A stretch of 64,000 bases of DNA. Origin: Providencia stuartii. Its GTDB lineage: Bacteria; Pseudomonadota; Gammaproteobacteria; Enterobacterales; Enterobacteriaceae. The notes beneath the pieces are model-generated. The model saw only the letters and a list, made by a program, of their open reading frames with translations, did no database searches and was not told the origin of the DNA. A program made the position numbers and the translations under genes. The stretch spans positions 2,046,001 to 2,110,000 of the forward strand of contig NZ_CP119546.1 of assembly GCF_029277985.1 (NCBI RefSeq). Reading direction: 5' to 3'. Below, piece after piece: positions 50,663 to 62,322 of this stretch. Position 1 is the stretch's first letter; each line of letters starts with the position of its first letter.

Positions 50663-52918
50663 ATGAATAACAAATTAAAACTACTAGGAGCCGGGTTATT
50701 ATATACAGGGCTTTATGGAATTGCTTTAGCAGAAGACACACAGCGACAAGATAATAAAGACATCATAAACTTTAGTAAATTAAAGGTTTCAGGTGCACAA
50801 ACACAAACACCATTGGTTAAGGCTTTAGAACGACCAGGAGCATATAGCGCTGTTGGTACGGAGAATAAACTAGAAGGATTAGATAAAATTATTCGAACAA
50901 TGCCAGGGACTTATACTCAAATGGATGCAAGTCAAGGTACTGTAAACGTGAATATTCGCGGCTTAAGTGGTTTTGGTCGCGTTAATATGATGGTTGATGG
51001 TGTTACCCAAACTTATTATGGTATTTCACCGAGTAATTATACTCACGGTCAGCAACCTAATAATGATTTTGGTGCGTTAATTGATCCGAATTTTATCGTT
51101 GAAGTTGAGGTTGAAAAAGGTCAATTAAATGGGGGGAACAGTGTTAATGCTCTTGCAGGGAGTGCCAATTTTAGAACAATTGGCATTGATGATGTGATAT
51201 TCGATAAGCAGTTATATGGCGTAAGAAGTAAGGCGCGTTGGGGAGATAATGGCTTAGGTTATAACGGAATGGTTGCCGTTGCAGGAAAAACATTAACGAA
51301 TTCAGATAATGGGTATTTTGGGGGATTGATGGCGGTCAGTGGACATAATATCCCTAGCTCCTATAAAAATGGTGCGGGTTATAATAGTGATGATTTTGCA
51401 ACGGATAACACCTTTAAACAAAAGCCACAATCACAATTAGCTAAGTTAAAATATAAACCTAATGATAGCCATGAAATAGAGCTCAGTGGTCGTTTATATC
51501 AAAATAAATTAACGCGTCGTAAAATAGATAGTGAAGATTATTATATTAAATATAAATATACGCCACTTAATGAGCTAATTGATACTGAATTAATGATTAA
51601 CTATGGTAATAGTAATCAAAAATTTAGCGGTGATTCATTAGGGTGGGCTTTACGACAAGGAGAATCTAAAAATATTTCCGAAGGTATTAATTTATCCAAT
51701 ACTAGCCGTTTTTCGTATGGTGATATGGATTATGAATGGCAAATTGGCTCTAAGTTGATGAAAAACAAATATGAGCGAAATGTCTCTAGTGCGGTTAATC
51801 AGGATACCTTGATTTATAATGCATTCTCACCAAGTGGGACATTAGATCTATCCAGCCTTTATACGCAATTTAACGTCAAATATGATATTTACAGCGCATC
51901 ATTGAATTTAAATTACATGCACTATCAATTAAAAGGATTTAAACCTGCTTGTGACGATGATGTGAAATGTTTCCCTCAAGGAGATGCTTCAATCGATTTA
52001 CGTGAAGGGGGATTCAATCCAGGCGTGCTACTCTCAGCTGAAATTATCCCAGAGTTTCAGCCTTTTGTGAGTTATTCTCATTCGATGCGCGCGCCTAATT
52101 CACAGGAAGTCTTTTTTTCTCAAAATGGCGGTAATTCGATGAACCCGTTTTTAAAAGGGGAAAAAGCACAAACATGGCAAATAGGCTTTAATAGCGTCAA
52201 ACCTGATTTAATTGTACAAGGTGACCAGTTCAATATGAAAGCACTCTGGTTCAATACAAAAGTGAAAGATTACATCACGAGTAAACCTTATTTGCTATGT
52301 CGACCAAGAACAGAAGCAGAATTTGCATGGTGTTTAATGAACGACGATGTCTGGGATAAAGAGTTTCCTGATTTTATGCAGAAAAGTTATATCTATATGA
52401 ATGATCCAAGAAACGTTAATTTACGTGGTTATGAACTGCAAGCTAATTACGATGCAGGGGTCTTCTATTCAACATTGTCTTACACCAAAGAAACCAGTGC
52501 TCAGCCTGTCTCAATTGCCAGTGTTGCTGACTTCAGTGCAGGTGATCTGACTGAGTTACCTGATTATTATTTGACGCTGGATAGTGGCGTTAGGCTATTC
52601 GATGAAACATTGAAATTAGGTTCGACTATTACAGTAACAGGACCTGCTAAGCGGATCGGTGTGGAATCGCTGGTCGACAATAATGGTGATGCATTTAAAG
52701 ATAAATATGAAAAGCAACCTACCATTATTGATCTTTATGCTGATTATAAAATCAATAAAAATGTCAAATTGATGTTCTCGGTGAATAATGTGACGAATGA
52801 GACGTATTCGGATGCCTTAAATCGTTCAAACTCTACCGCTATTATGGAAGAACGTGGGAAGAATAATGCCACTGCAAGAGGGCGTTCCTATATGCTTGGG
52901 GGAGAAGTTCGTTTCTAA
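50663..52918 (+). CDS. TonB-dependent hemoglobin/heme-type outer-membrane receptor
   Basis: The 751-residue protein has a signal peptide (KLKLLGAGLLYTGLYGIALA), a plug domain (about residues 60-180, with VNVNIRGLSGFGRVNMMVDG) and a 22-strand barrel ending in the required aromatic residue (GGEVRF). The heme-receptor FRAP/NPNL region is present in a variant form: SHSMRAPNSQEVFF and NPFLKGE near residues 475-500. It resembles the hemoglobin/transferrin/lactoferrin receptor family; heme is more likely than transferrin in an enteric. The start at 50663 (MNNKLKLLGAG) has AGGAATGG before it and is preferred over 50630. Confidence 0.88.
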   Translation: MNNKLKLLGAGLLYTGLYGIALAEDTQRQDNKDIINFSKLKVSGAQTQTPLVKALERPGAYSAVGTENKLEGLDKIIRTMPGTYTQMDASQGTVNVNIRGLSGFGRVNMMVDGVTQTYYGISPSNYTHGQQPNNDFGALIDPNFIVEVEVEKGQLNGGNSVNALAGSANFRTIGIDDVIFDKQLYGVRSKARWGDNGLGYNGMVAVAGKTLTNSDNGYFGGLMAVSGHNIPSSYKNGAGYNSDDFATDNTFKQKPQSQLAKLKYKPNDSHEIELSGRLYQNKLTRRKIDSEDYYIKYKYTPLNELIDTELMINYGNSNQKFSGDSLGWALRQGESKNISEGINLSNTSRFSYGDMDYEWQIGSKLMKNKYERNVSSAVNQDTLIYNAFSPSGTLDLSSLYTQFNVKYDIYSASLNLNYMHYQLKGFKPACDDDVKCFPQGDASIDLREGGFNPGVLLSAEIIPEFQPFVSYSHSMRAPNSQEVFFSQNGGNSMNPFLKGEKAQTWQIGFNSVKPDLIVQGDQFNMKALWFNTKVKDYITSKPYLLCRPRTEAEFAWCLMNDDVWDKEFPDFMQKSYIYMNDPRNVNLRGYELQANYDAGVFYSTLSYTKETSAQPVSIASVADFSAGDLTELPDYYLTLDSGVRLFDETLKLGSTITVTGPAKRIGVESLVDNNGDAFKDKYEKQPTIIDLYADYKINKNVKLMFSVNNVTNETYSDALNRSNSTAIMEERGKNNATARGRSYMLGGEVRF

Positions 52919-52928
52919 CTTAATTATT

Positions 52929-52951
52929 GGGGTATCTAGATTAGATACCCC
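52929..52951 (+). terminator. Terminator of the receptor gene
   Basis: GGGGTATCTA (52929-52938) and TAGATACCCC (52942-52951) form a perfect 10-bp stem with a three-base loop, starting 10 nt after the receptor stop. The following tract is only weakly T-rich. Confidence 0.75.
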
Positions 52952-53172
52952 TTAAGACCCTTGATAGCGGTATGAGGCCTATCTCGCGGGTTAAAGGCTA
53001 TTAATCCTCAAAAATCAGTCTATTATTTTCTGTTGATACGGGCCAATAGGACTCCTGCATTGGCTCGCCATTTTAAAACTGTCTGATCTTGTCCTTGCTA
53101 AATTTGATGACATCTTTTCAAAATTAATCTTGAGAAATGAATAGGTGAAAATTTTGAGAATAACCGATTCAT

Positions 53173-54552
53173 TTATTTGCTGATTGAGCGAGGTGTACGT
53201 TTCGCTTTCATTTTAGTCACCTCAGTGACTTCACTTTCTACCCAACCATCATTGAGGCGTGTTTTCAATTTCTGCCCCAATTTCACCTGTGAAGTCTTTT
53301 TCAACACAGTGCCATCGGCCGTTTCACTGATACTAAAGCCTCGAGCTAAAGTGGCCAGTGGGCTAACAGTTTCCATTTTTGAGCAAGCTACCGCAAAGCG
53401 CTGTTTATAGCGATTAAGTAACTCGGTCATCATATTTTGCAGATGATATTGCGTTTGCTGTAATGAGCTGTGTCGTTTTTGCAATAAAGGGCGCAAATCT
53501 TGTTGTGACAGTCGACGCTGTAACTGATCATAGCGCAACTGAGCAACTTGTAAGCGTCGAGTCATCGCTTGATTGATCTTCTGATTTAGAAGACTCAATT
53601 GGTGCTGTTGTCTAGCTAAACGAAGTTGTGGATGTTGCTGCTGCAAGCGATGCTGTAAGCGGCTAAAGCGTTGTTGCTGGCCTGCAAGATAATAATCCAT
53701 TGCCATTTCAAGGTGCTGTTGAGCGGATTGCAATTGACGTATTAGTTCAAGTTGATTGCGGCTGACTAACTCAGCCGCAGCTGAAGGTGTAGGCGCTCGA
53801 ACATCGGCAACAAAGTCGGCAATCGTGACATCGGTTTCGTGGCCAACTGCACTGACAATAGGCAGTCGACTAGCAAAAATCGCTCTTGCCACAATTTCTT
53901 CGTTAAAAGCCCACAGGTCCTCTAATGAGCCACCACCACGTCCAACAATCAATACGTCGCATTCATGACGAATATTTGCTAATGCAATCGCTCGTGCAAT
54001 TTGTGCAGGGGCTTGCTCACCTTGAACCGCAGTCGGATAGATAACGACTGGCAGTGAAGGATCTCGGCGACGTAAAATATGCAGAATATCGTGTAAGGCT
54101 GCTCCTGTTGCCGATGTAATGACGCCAATACGTTTAGCAGGAGAGGGCAGTGGTTGTTTATGTATGGCATCAAACAAGCCTTCCGCCCCTAATGCCTGTT
54201 TGAGCAATTCAAAACGCTGCTGTAAAAGGCCTTCACCCGCTGGCTGCATGCTGTCAATGATGATTTGATAGTCACCCCGAGGCTCATAGAGTGTTACCGT
54301 TGCACGAACTAAGACTTGTTGGCCATTTTGAGGCCGAAAAGTTACACGCGCATTTTGCCCGCGAAACATAGCCGCACGAACTTGCGCCTTGTCATCTTTC
54401 AACGTCAGATACCAATGACCAGAGCTAGGCTGCGAAAAATTCGATATTTCGGCGGTCAGCCAAATTCTCCCCATCTGACGGTCTAAAAGTTCACGAACCG
54501 CCTGATTGAGTTTGCTGACAGAATAAATTCCACTATTTTCTTGAGTTGACAT
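53173..54552 (-). CDS. xseA: Exodeoxyribonuclease VII large subunit XseA
   Basis: XseA with the small XseB subunits degrades single-stranded DNA from both ends. The 459-residue protein has an N-terminal OB-fold (about residues 10-105, [20 protein letters not shown]), a catalytic domain with [20 protein letters not shown] and [17 protein letters not shown], the [20 protein letters not shown] segment, and a long coiled coil rich in Gln/His/Arg (about 265-370). It is divergent from guaB, as in E. coli. Confidence 0.95.
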   Translation of the reverse strand: MSTQENSGIYSVSKLNQAVRELLDRQMGRIWLTAEISNFSQPSSGHWYLTLKDDKAQVRAAMFRGQNARVTFRPQNGQQVLVRATVTLYEPRGDYQIIIDSMQPAGEGLLQQRFELLKQALGAEGLFDAIHKQPLPSPAKRIGVITSATGAALHDILHILRRRDPSLPVVIYPTAVQGEQAPAQIARAIALANIRHECDVLIVGRGGGSLEDLWAFNEEIVARAIFASRLPIVSAVGHETDVTIADFVADVRAPTPSAAAELVSRNQLELIRQLQSAQQHLEMAMDYYLAGQQQRFSRLQHRLQQQHPQLRLARQQHQLSLLNQKINQAMTRRLQVAQLRYDQLQRRLSQQDLRPLLQKRHSSLQQTQYHLQNMMTELLNRYKQRFAVACSKMETVSPLATLARGFSISETADGTVLKKTSQVKLGQKLKTRLNDGWVESEVTEVTKMKAKRTPRSISK

Positions 54553-54641
54553 GTGAGCTAGATCAAATTCTAAAACAATGACTTAATTGATTGATACTAA
54601 CCTAGTCAGAACAGTTATCAAGTTTTTTTTCAAAAAAGGAC

Positions 54642-56190
<1,549 letters not shown>

Positions 56191-56205
56191 TCGATAATGA
56201 TTCAG

Positions 56206-56243
56206 GGTAGCTCCGTGAATAATGGCGGAGCTACCAATTTTCT
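56206..56243 (+). terminator. Intercistronic hairpin between guaB and guaA
   Basis: GGTAGCTCCG (56206-56215) and CGGAGCTACC (56226-56235) form a perfect 10-bp stem followed by AATTTTCTATTTTTG. It is probably a leaky terminator or mRNA processing site that lowers guaA relative to guaB. Confidence 0.65.
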
Positions 56244-56276
56244 ATTTTTGACTTGAATTTTTGGAATTCTCCTCAA

Positions 56277-57854
56277 ATGACAACAAATATCCATAAGCAT
56301 CGCATTCTTATCCTTGATTTCGGCTCACAGTACTCACAATTGATTGCTCGCCGTATTCGTGAAATTGGCGTTTATTGTGAACTCTGGGCGTGGGACGTAT
56401 CAGAAGAGCAAATCCGTGAATTCAATCCAAATGGTATCATCCTCTCTGGTGGCCCAGAAAGTACGACAGCAAATGATAGCCCACGTGCGCCTGATTACGT
56501 GTTTAATGCCGGTGTGCCTGTCCTTGGTATCTGCTATGGCATGCAAACTATGTCAATGCAACTCGGTGGTGCAGTAGAAGTTTCTGGTGAACGTGAATTT
56601 GGCTACGCACAAGTTGAAATCAAGGAACAATGTGATTTATTCCGTGATATTCAAGACTCACTCAGTGAAAATGGTACGCCAGTACTGGAAGTGTGGATGA
56701 GCCATGGCGATAAAGTGACGGCTATCCCAGCAGATTTTAAAACTATCGCAAGTACTCCAAGCTGCCCATTTGCCATCATGGCCAATGAAGAGAAAAAATT
56801 CTACGGTGTTCAATTCCACCCAGAAGTGACTCATACATACCAAGGCCTGAATATCTTGAAACGTTTTGTACAAGATATTTGTCATTGTGAAGCACTGTGG
56901 ACACCAGCCGCAATTATTGATGATACAGTCGCACGCCTGAAAGAGCAGATCGGTGATGACCATGTGATTTTAGCCTTATCAGGTGGCGTCGATTCTTCTG
57001 TAACCGCATTACTGTTAAACCGTGCGATTGGTAAACGTTTGACTTGTGTATTCGTTGATAATGGCTTATTGCGTTTAAACGAAGCTGATCAAGTCATGGA
57101 AATGTTTGCAGGTAAATTCGACCTGAATATTATCCATGTTAAAGCTGAAGATCGTTTCCTTGGTGCGCTGGCGGGTATTCATGATCCTGAAGCAAAACGT
57201 AAAGCGATCGGGCATGTCTTTATTGATGTTTTCGATGAAGAAGCCGCTAAACAGACGCAAGTAAAATGGTTGGCGCAAGGGACGATTTACCCAGATATTA
57301 TCGAGTCTGCGGCATCAGCGACAGGTAAAGCGCATGTTATTAAATCTCACCATAACGTCGGTGGATTACCAGAAGACATGAAACTGGGCCTTGTTGAGCC
57401 TCTGAAGGAACTGTTTAAGGATGAGGTGCGTAAAATCGGCCTTGAGCTTGGACTACCTTATGACATGCTATACCGTCATCCATTCCCAGGCCCAGGCCTT
57501 GGTGTACGTGTATTAGGCGAAGTGAAAAAAGAGTATTGCGACCTGCTACGTCGTGCCGATGCGATCTTTATTGAAGAGTTGCATAAAGCAGAGCTTTACC
57601 ACAAAGTTAGCCAAGCGTTCACTGTATTCTTACCTGTACGTTCAGTTGGTGTGATGGGGGATGGCCGTAAGTATGATTGGGTTGTTTCTCTGCGTGCTGT
57701 TGAAACTATCGACTTTATGACAGCACATTGGGCACATCTACCTTATGACTTCTTAGGTCGTGTCTCAAACCGCATCATCAACGAGGTCGATGGTATTTCT
57801 AGGGTCGTGTACGATATCAGCGGCAAGCCACCAGCAACAATTGAGTGGGAATGA
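56277..57854 (+). CDS. guaA: GMP synthase (glutamine-hydrolysing) GuaA
   Basis: GuaA aminates XMP to GMP using glutamine and ATP. The 525-residue protein has a class I glutaminase domain (about residues 8-200) with nucleophile in GICYGMQTM and the His-Glu pair in QFHPEVTHT, an ATP-pyrophosphatase domain with the P-loop [16 protein letters not shown], and the dimerisation domain ending KPPATIEWE. The start at 56277 gives exactly the E. coli length; the in-frame upstream start at 56253 lacks a site. The 3' end is the probable attachment site of the following island. Confidence 0.97.
   Translation: MTTNIHKHRILILDFGSQYSQLIARRIREIGVYCELWAWDVSEEQIREFNPNGIILSGGPESTTANDSPRAPDYVFNAGVPVLGICYGMQTMSMQLGGAVEVSGEREFGYAQVEIKEQCDLFRDIQDSLSENGTPVLEVWMSHGDKVTAIPADFKTIASTPSCPFAIMANEEKKFYGVQFHPEVTHTYQGLNILKRFVQDICHCEALWTPAAIIDDTVARLKEQIGDDHVILALSGGVDSSVTALLLNRAIGKRLTCVFVDNGLLRLNEADQVMEMFAGKFDLNIIHVKAEDRFLGALAGIHDPEAKRKAIGHVFIDVFDEEAAKQTQVKWLAQGTIYPDIIESAASATGKAHVIKSHHNVGGLPEDMKLGLVEPLKELFKDEVRKIGLELGLPYDMLYRHPFPGPGLGVRVLGEVKKEYCDLLRRADAIFIEELHKAELYHKVSQAFTVFLPVRSVGVMGDGRKYDWVVSLRAVETIDFMTAHWAHLPYDFLGRVSNRIINEVDGISRVVYDISGKPPATIEWE
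57820..57854 (+). other. Probable att site of the genomic island (guaA 3' end)
   Basis: A P4-type integrase gene begins 307 nt after guaA, pointing away from it, and the guaA 3' end is a known integration hot spot. The left attachment core is therefore expected in the last codons of guaA. I searched by eye for a second copy of AACAATTGAGTGGGAATGA and found none in the window, so attR should lie beyond 64000 or has been lost. Confidence 0.45.
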
Positions 57855-57900
57855 TTTCGCGTCTGGCACGACCAGGCACTTGATGGCATAAAAGTCCGCT

Positions 57901-57930
57901 AAGCCCGCGTAATTGCGGGCTTTTTTATTT
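57901..57930 (+). terminator. Terminator of guaBA
   Basis: AAGCCCGC (57901-57908) and GCGGGCTT (57915-57922) form an 8-bp GC-rich stem with a six-base loop, followed by TTTTATTTTTT. It lies 47 nt past the guaA stop. Confidence 0.9.
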
Positions 57931-58160
57931 TTTCGTCAGGCACTTTCTGGCAGCTGTTAGCAACGGGAAGCACGGTTTTTTCAATGGAATTTTTGATGGT
58001 ACTCTCTGGTTTCGAATTCAGGTTTGAAAAAGTACCATGTGATAAATTTCGTTTGAGTTATGGTATTTGTTTTTTATAACTCAATTAAAAACAGATAGTT
58101 AAACAACTTTTCTGAATTTTTTACAACATGGTATTTTTTGATAAAGGAAAACAATAAACC
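57931..58160. promoter_or_regulatory. Island left end and integrase upstream region
   Basis: The 230 nt before the integrase hold no gene. ATGGTACT (57996-58003) and AGTACCAT (58031-58038) are a perfect 8-bp inverted repeat. Two similar direct elements (ATGGTATTTGTTTTTTATAA near 58053 and ATGGTATTTTTTGATAAA near 58128) follow. These may be integrase or excisionase binding sites of the element; that is inferred from position only. Confidence 0.45.
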
Positions 58161-59346
58161 ATGTTGACTGACACCAGGCTGCGTCACCTTAAGCCGAAGG
58201 AGAAACTCTATAAAGTTAATGATCGTGATGGTCTGTATGTTGCGGTCACTCCGGCTGGAACTATTTCATTTCGTTATAACTATTCAATAAACGGAAGACA
58301 GGAGACCGTTACTTTTGGCCGCTATGGTGTTGGAGGGATCACGCTTGCAGAAGCGCGTGAACGGCTCAATGAAGCCAAAAAAATGGTTGCCAGTGGAAGA
58401 TCGCCTGCGAGGGAAAAAGCCAGAGATAAAGCGCGTATCAAAGATGCGGAGACTTTTGGGGCGTGGGCTGAGAAATGGTTACGCGGTTATCAAATGGCTG
58501 AATCGACGCGTGATATGCGGCGTTCGGTATATCAAAGGGAGTTGAAGTCAAAATTTGCCCAGCAGAAACTTAGTGAGATTACACATGAAGACTTACGCGC
58601 ATTAACCGATAACATTGTCGAGAGAGGCACCGGCGACAGCTGTACACGCCAGAGAGATTGTATTGCAAGTCTATCGCTGGGCTATTGAGCGCGGTCAGAA
58701 GGTGGAGAATCCAGCTGATCTGGTACGGCCTGCAAGCATAGCGAAATTTGAGCCTCGAGACAGGGCATTGACGCCAATTGAAATTGGTCTGATGTATCGG
58801 TACATGGAACGGGTAGGAACGACGCCATCAATCAGAGCAGCGGTTAAACTTTTGCTGTTAACGATGGTACGTAAAAGTGAGCTTACTAACGCAACCTGGA
58901 ACGAGATCAATTTTAGTGAGGCATTATGGACGATACCAAAGGAGAGGATGAAACGACGTAATCCACATTTGGTTTTTCTTTCCAGACAGGCAATGGATAT
59001 TATGATTGCTCTCAAAACCTTTGCCGGTAGCTCTGATTTTATCCTTCCTTCGCGGTACGATTCCGATGCGCCAATGAGTAGCGCTACTTTAAACCGGGTT
59101 TTGACACTGACGTATCGCCTGGCTCAGAAAGAAGGGGAGTTGTTGCCTAAGTTTGGTCCCCATGACTTACGGCGTACAGCCAGCACCTTGCTACATGAGG
59201 CCGGGTACAATACTGACTGGATTGAGAAGAGCCTTGCCCATGAACAAAAAGGGGTACGAGCTGTTTATAACAAGGCTGAATATCGTGAGCAGAGGGCTGA
59301 GATGCTACAAGATTGGGCGAATAACATGGACAACAGTAATTGCTGA
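58161..59346 (+). pseudogene. P4-type tyrosine integrase, broken by a 2-nt deletion
   Basis: Two frames together make one integrase. The first (58161-58688) gives the N-terminal DUF4102 arm-binding domain and the SAM-like domain up to NIVERG; the second (58615-59346) continues with APATAVHAREIVLQVYRWAI and holds the whole catalytic domain, with the Arg in MVRKSEL, HDLRRTASTLLH and Tyr in AHEQKGVRAVYNKAEY. The expected GGC-GCA-CCG at 58626 reads GGC-ACC-GG, a loss of two bases. Restoring them gives 396 codons, the usual P4 integrase length. Unless programmed or a sequencing error, the island can no longer move itself. Confidence 0.85.
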
Positions 59347-59355
59347 CTATGCAAA

Positions 59356-60585
59356 TTGGCTCTTCTGGGGCTGGTATTAATAAGTATGGTTTGGATATTT
59401 GGCATGATGGCGATGCAAGGGGAAGGGTTGACAGGCGTACTTGCTGAAATAGTTCGCTTTTTTGCCGTCATTGGTTTTTTTTACTATCTTTTAATCAATG
59501 GCCCATCCATATCTCAATCCATAATTAATTCAATGAGACAACTTGCAGCAAATGCTTTAGGAATAAGTACTGGTATTTCGCCCTCAAGCATAGTTGATAT
59601 GGCGTTTGCGATATTAACAAAGGTCAGTTCAGCCGCATCAATTTGGTCGCCAATGATATCCACCATTATGATAACGGTCGCGATAATCGTTTTGGTAGTG
59701 ATGTCCCTTATAGCGATAAATATGCTAATCATGTTGGTTTCTGCATGGGTGTTATGTTATGCAGGAGTTATATTGCTTGGATTTGGTGGTTCGAAATGGA
59801 CCTCTGATATAGCAATTAATTACTTACGAACTGTTTTATCGATTGGCATTCAATTATTCACGATGACATTAATTATTGGGATTGGACAATCATTTTTAGA
59901 TCAATATTTTTCTCTTATTAAAGATGATGTTCCTGATCTAAATAGTCTTATTGTTTTGCTTTTGGCGTCAATTATCCTATTAGTATTAACGAATAAGCTA
60001 CCACTGTTGTTATCAGGTGTTGTAGGAGGGGGATCTTTACAAGGGATTGGTGGATTTGGGGCGGGTATGATTACCGGCGCTGCCGCTACTGCCATCAGCG
60101 GTGCTGGAGCAATGGCAATGGGGGCATCAGCTCAACTCAGCGGCGGAGCCTCTGCATTAAAGGCAGCGTTCGAGTCTGCGCAAGCTGCCATGGCCGAAGA
60201 ATCTGGTTCAGGTGGTGGAGGCAGTTCCGGTGGAGGATTTGGCGGCGGGGAAGATACCGGTTCTGTAGATACTTCTGGAGGCCAACCCTCAGGCAGTTCC
60301 GGTGGTTCGTCAGCAGGGAGCTGTTCAGTTAGCACCAGTGGAGGAAGTCAGGGGTTTGCTTCATTCTCACGAGCTGGCCGCATGGCAAGCCATATGGGAA
60401 GCAGCATGGCCAACGGAGCTGCTGAGTACCAGAAAATGAAGCGAAGTAGCAATTCTTCTCGTGTCCAACAAACTATTGGAGGGGAGTTGGCGACTCAGAT
60501 ACGTAAGCAGACAGCTACTCATCGGGATAACTGCGAACATGATGATTTTGCCGATGATAGCTTATCGGGTAATAATAAATCTTGA
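59356..60585 (+). pseudogene. trbL: 5'-truncated conjugative transfer gene trbL
   Basis: The open frame (409 residues from an in-frame TTG) matches the middle and end of the P-type T4SS membrane protein TrbL: LGLVLISMVWIFGMMAMQG, then five to six membrane segments to about residue 215, then a Gly/Ser-rich cytosolic or periplasmic tail (about 220-350) and a charged C-terminus. The normal N-terminal signal peptide and first segment are missing. The frame begins 9 nt after the integrase stop, in the same frame, with no ribosome binding site. A deletion has joined the integrase end to the inside of trbL. No other trb genes are in the window. Confidence 0.75.
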
Positions 60586-60666
60586 GTCACGTGCGTCAGT
60601 TAACGAGGTAGCGTGAGCTGGCGCTTTCACTGTGCGAACTTTACTCCTGCAATTCAAAGGAAAAAC

Positions 60667-61095
60667 ATGTCCAGGACTCCCTATACACGGTTACGTATTG
60701 AGGGCTTCCGCAAAGCAGAGGCTTCCCTGAGACTTGAAGGAATGGACCCCAGTGGTACGCCACTGTACGAGTCCATTAAGGCACGTATTATTTCAGGTGA
60801 GCTTACGTATGAGCAGGGGCGTTCAGAGATTCTTGCATACTACACAAAAGCAGATACCGCCGGGCCTGTGACAGTGGGAGAAATTCTGACAGAAGAATTT
60901 TTAAAACCGCTGAACATGTCTCATGATGAACTGGCGGAAGCTATGGGTATCTGCAAGCGGTATATTGACGATATTATCTGCGGTTTGCGTCGTCTTACGG
61001 ATGATGAGGCTCGGGTTCTTGCTGCCGTATTTGGTACTGATGAGGATTTTTGGAGCAATCTGCAGAAGTTGCAAGATCGGAAGAAACGACGGTAA
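60667..61095 (+). CDS. Orphan antitoxin: VbhA-like segment fused to HigA-type HTH
   Basis: The 142-residue protein has two parts. Residues 10-60 match the Fic antitoxin VbhA: AEASLRLEGMDPSG contains the Fic-inhibiting motif (S/T)xxxE(G/N) as S20-E24-G25, followed by IISGELTYEQGRSEIL. Residues 66-137 are a HigA/VapI-type XRE HTH (GEILTEEFLKPLNMSHDELA, ending GTDEDFWSNLQKLQ). The start at 60667 has AAAGGA 5 nt upstream; the longer frame from 60613 lacks one. Antitoxins of this sort neutralise Fic AMP-transferases and repress their own gene. No Fic toxin is nearby, so it may be an orphan, an anti-addiction gene or a regulator of the lost transfer genes. Confidence 0.78.
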   Translation: MSRTPYTRLRIEGFRKAEASLRLEGMDPSGTPLYESIKARIISGELTYEQGRSEILAYYTKADTAGPVTVGEILTEEFLKPLNMSHDELAEAMGICKRYIDDIICGLRRLTDDEARVLAAVFGTDEDFWSNLQKLQDRKKRR

Positions 61096-61246
61096 AAATA
61101 GTAACTCAATGCCATGATACCTGCGCAGCCCCTCAAGTGTCATGAAAGTAGTTCTTCAAGTCATAGCATCTTGAAACACCTTAGATTATCAGGTAACGAT
61201 CTTATACAATATAGGTCTTTGACTTTCATAACTTCTGGGAGCTTTA

Positions 61247-62254
61247 ATGCATCTAATAATGCTCGATACATGTGTTTGGCTTGATATTTCCTCTAAAAAA
61301 GCTGAATTGCCAATGCTTACTGCCATCGAGCATCTGGTAGGGGATGGGAGTATCAAAATACTACTGCCCGATCTAATACGTGCCGAGTACGAACGAAATA
61401 AAGATAGGGTGATTGAGGCTACGCGAAAACGACTCTCCAGTGAATTTCGAGTAATTAAAGGGGTAATTGAGTCTTTTGGCGTTGAAGGTAAAGATACTGC
61501 GCTCAGGACCTTAGATGATGTTAATCACAGATTGCCTATTCTTTCCGAAGTTAATCAAAATACAGTAAATCGTGTTACCAAACTTTTTGACATGGTCCAC
61601 GAAGTTATAATCTCTGATGCCGCAAAAATAAGAGCGGCAGAGCGGGCTATCGCTAAGAAGGCACCGTTCCATAAGCAGAAGAATAGTGTGGCTGATGCAA
61701 TGTTAGCAGAGACTTTCCAAGAGTTTCGGCTGTCGCACATAAGTGAGTACGAAACCTTTAGATTTGTCACTCACAATGTGACGGATTTTTCCGGCAAAGA
61801 CCACAGGCAGCCACACGACGATTTCGCAGATATTTTTGACGGCAACAGCTCTTTATTCTTTAACACCACAAGCTCTGCAATCGAGGATCTGCTCGATCTT
61901 GAAGAATTTCACTATGAGAATAGCTTTGCTTGGGAGGACGAAACTCGTGGGCTTCAGGAAATCATGTCTGCGATGGACGAGCTCTTCGATAAAGTTTGGT
62001 ACAACCGCCATATGAACATGATGTATCACATAGATAATGGTGATATAGAGGTAGTCCCCGTTGGCACAAAACGCCACGGCAATGATGTGATTCACGAAGA
62101 TATCCTCGACCAAGCAAAAATTGCAGCCCAACGAGTCAGGGATAAATATGAAGATACTGGGCCTTGGAGCGACTTTGTTTGGGGGATGCTCAATGGGAAG
62201 CTTTCTGCCCTGCGATGGGTCTTGGGGGATGAGTGGGACATGCTTGATACGTAA
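61247..62254 (+). CDS. PIN-domain protein (DUF4935-like ribonuclease)
   Basis: The 335-residue protein has an N-terminal PIN nuclease domain (about residues 1-185) with the acidic site D7 (MLDTCVWLDI), E47 (DLIRAEYERN), D150 (NSVADAMLAETF) and D180 (FVTHNVTDFSG). The C-terminal half (about 190-335) is acidic and helical with no named domain. Large PIN_12/DUF4935 proteins are not classical VapC toxins and are often found in islands; some are suspected defence RNases. A GGGAG site lies 6 nt before the ATG. No VapB-type antitoxin is adjacent, though a truncated HTH antidote and a nuclease-like gene follow. Confidence 0.75.
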   Translation: MHLIMLDTCVWLDISSKKAELPMLTAIEHLVGDGSIKILLPDLIRAEYERNKDRVIEATRKRLSSEFRVIKGVIESFGVEGKDTALRTLDDVNHRLPILSEVNQNTVNRVTKLFDMVHEVIISDAAKIRAAERAIAKKAPFHKQKNSVADAMLAETFQEFRLSHISEYETFRFVTHNVTDFSGKDHRQPHDDFADIFDGNSSLFFNTTSSAIEDLLDLEEFHYENSFAWEDETRGLQEIMSAMDELFDKVWYNRHMNMMYHIDNGDIEVVPVGTKRHGNDVIHEDILDQAKIAAQRVRDKYEDTGPWSDFVWGMLNGKLSALRWVLGDEWDMLDT

Positions 62255-62322
62255 GTAAGGATTATATCGCTTCTATCCATAAAAATATGTGTCGATACCG
62301 TTCGACCAAGATTATGGGTTAG

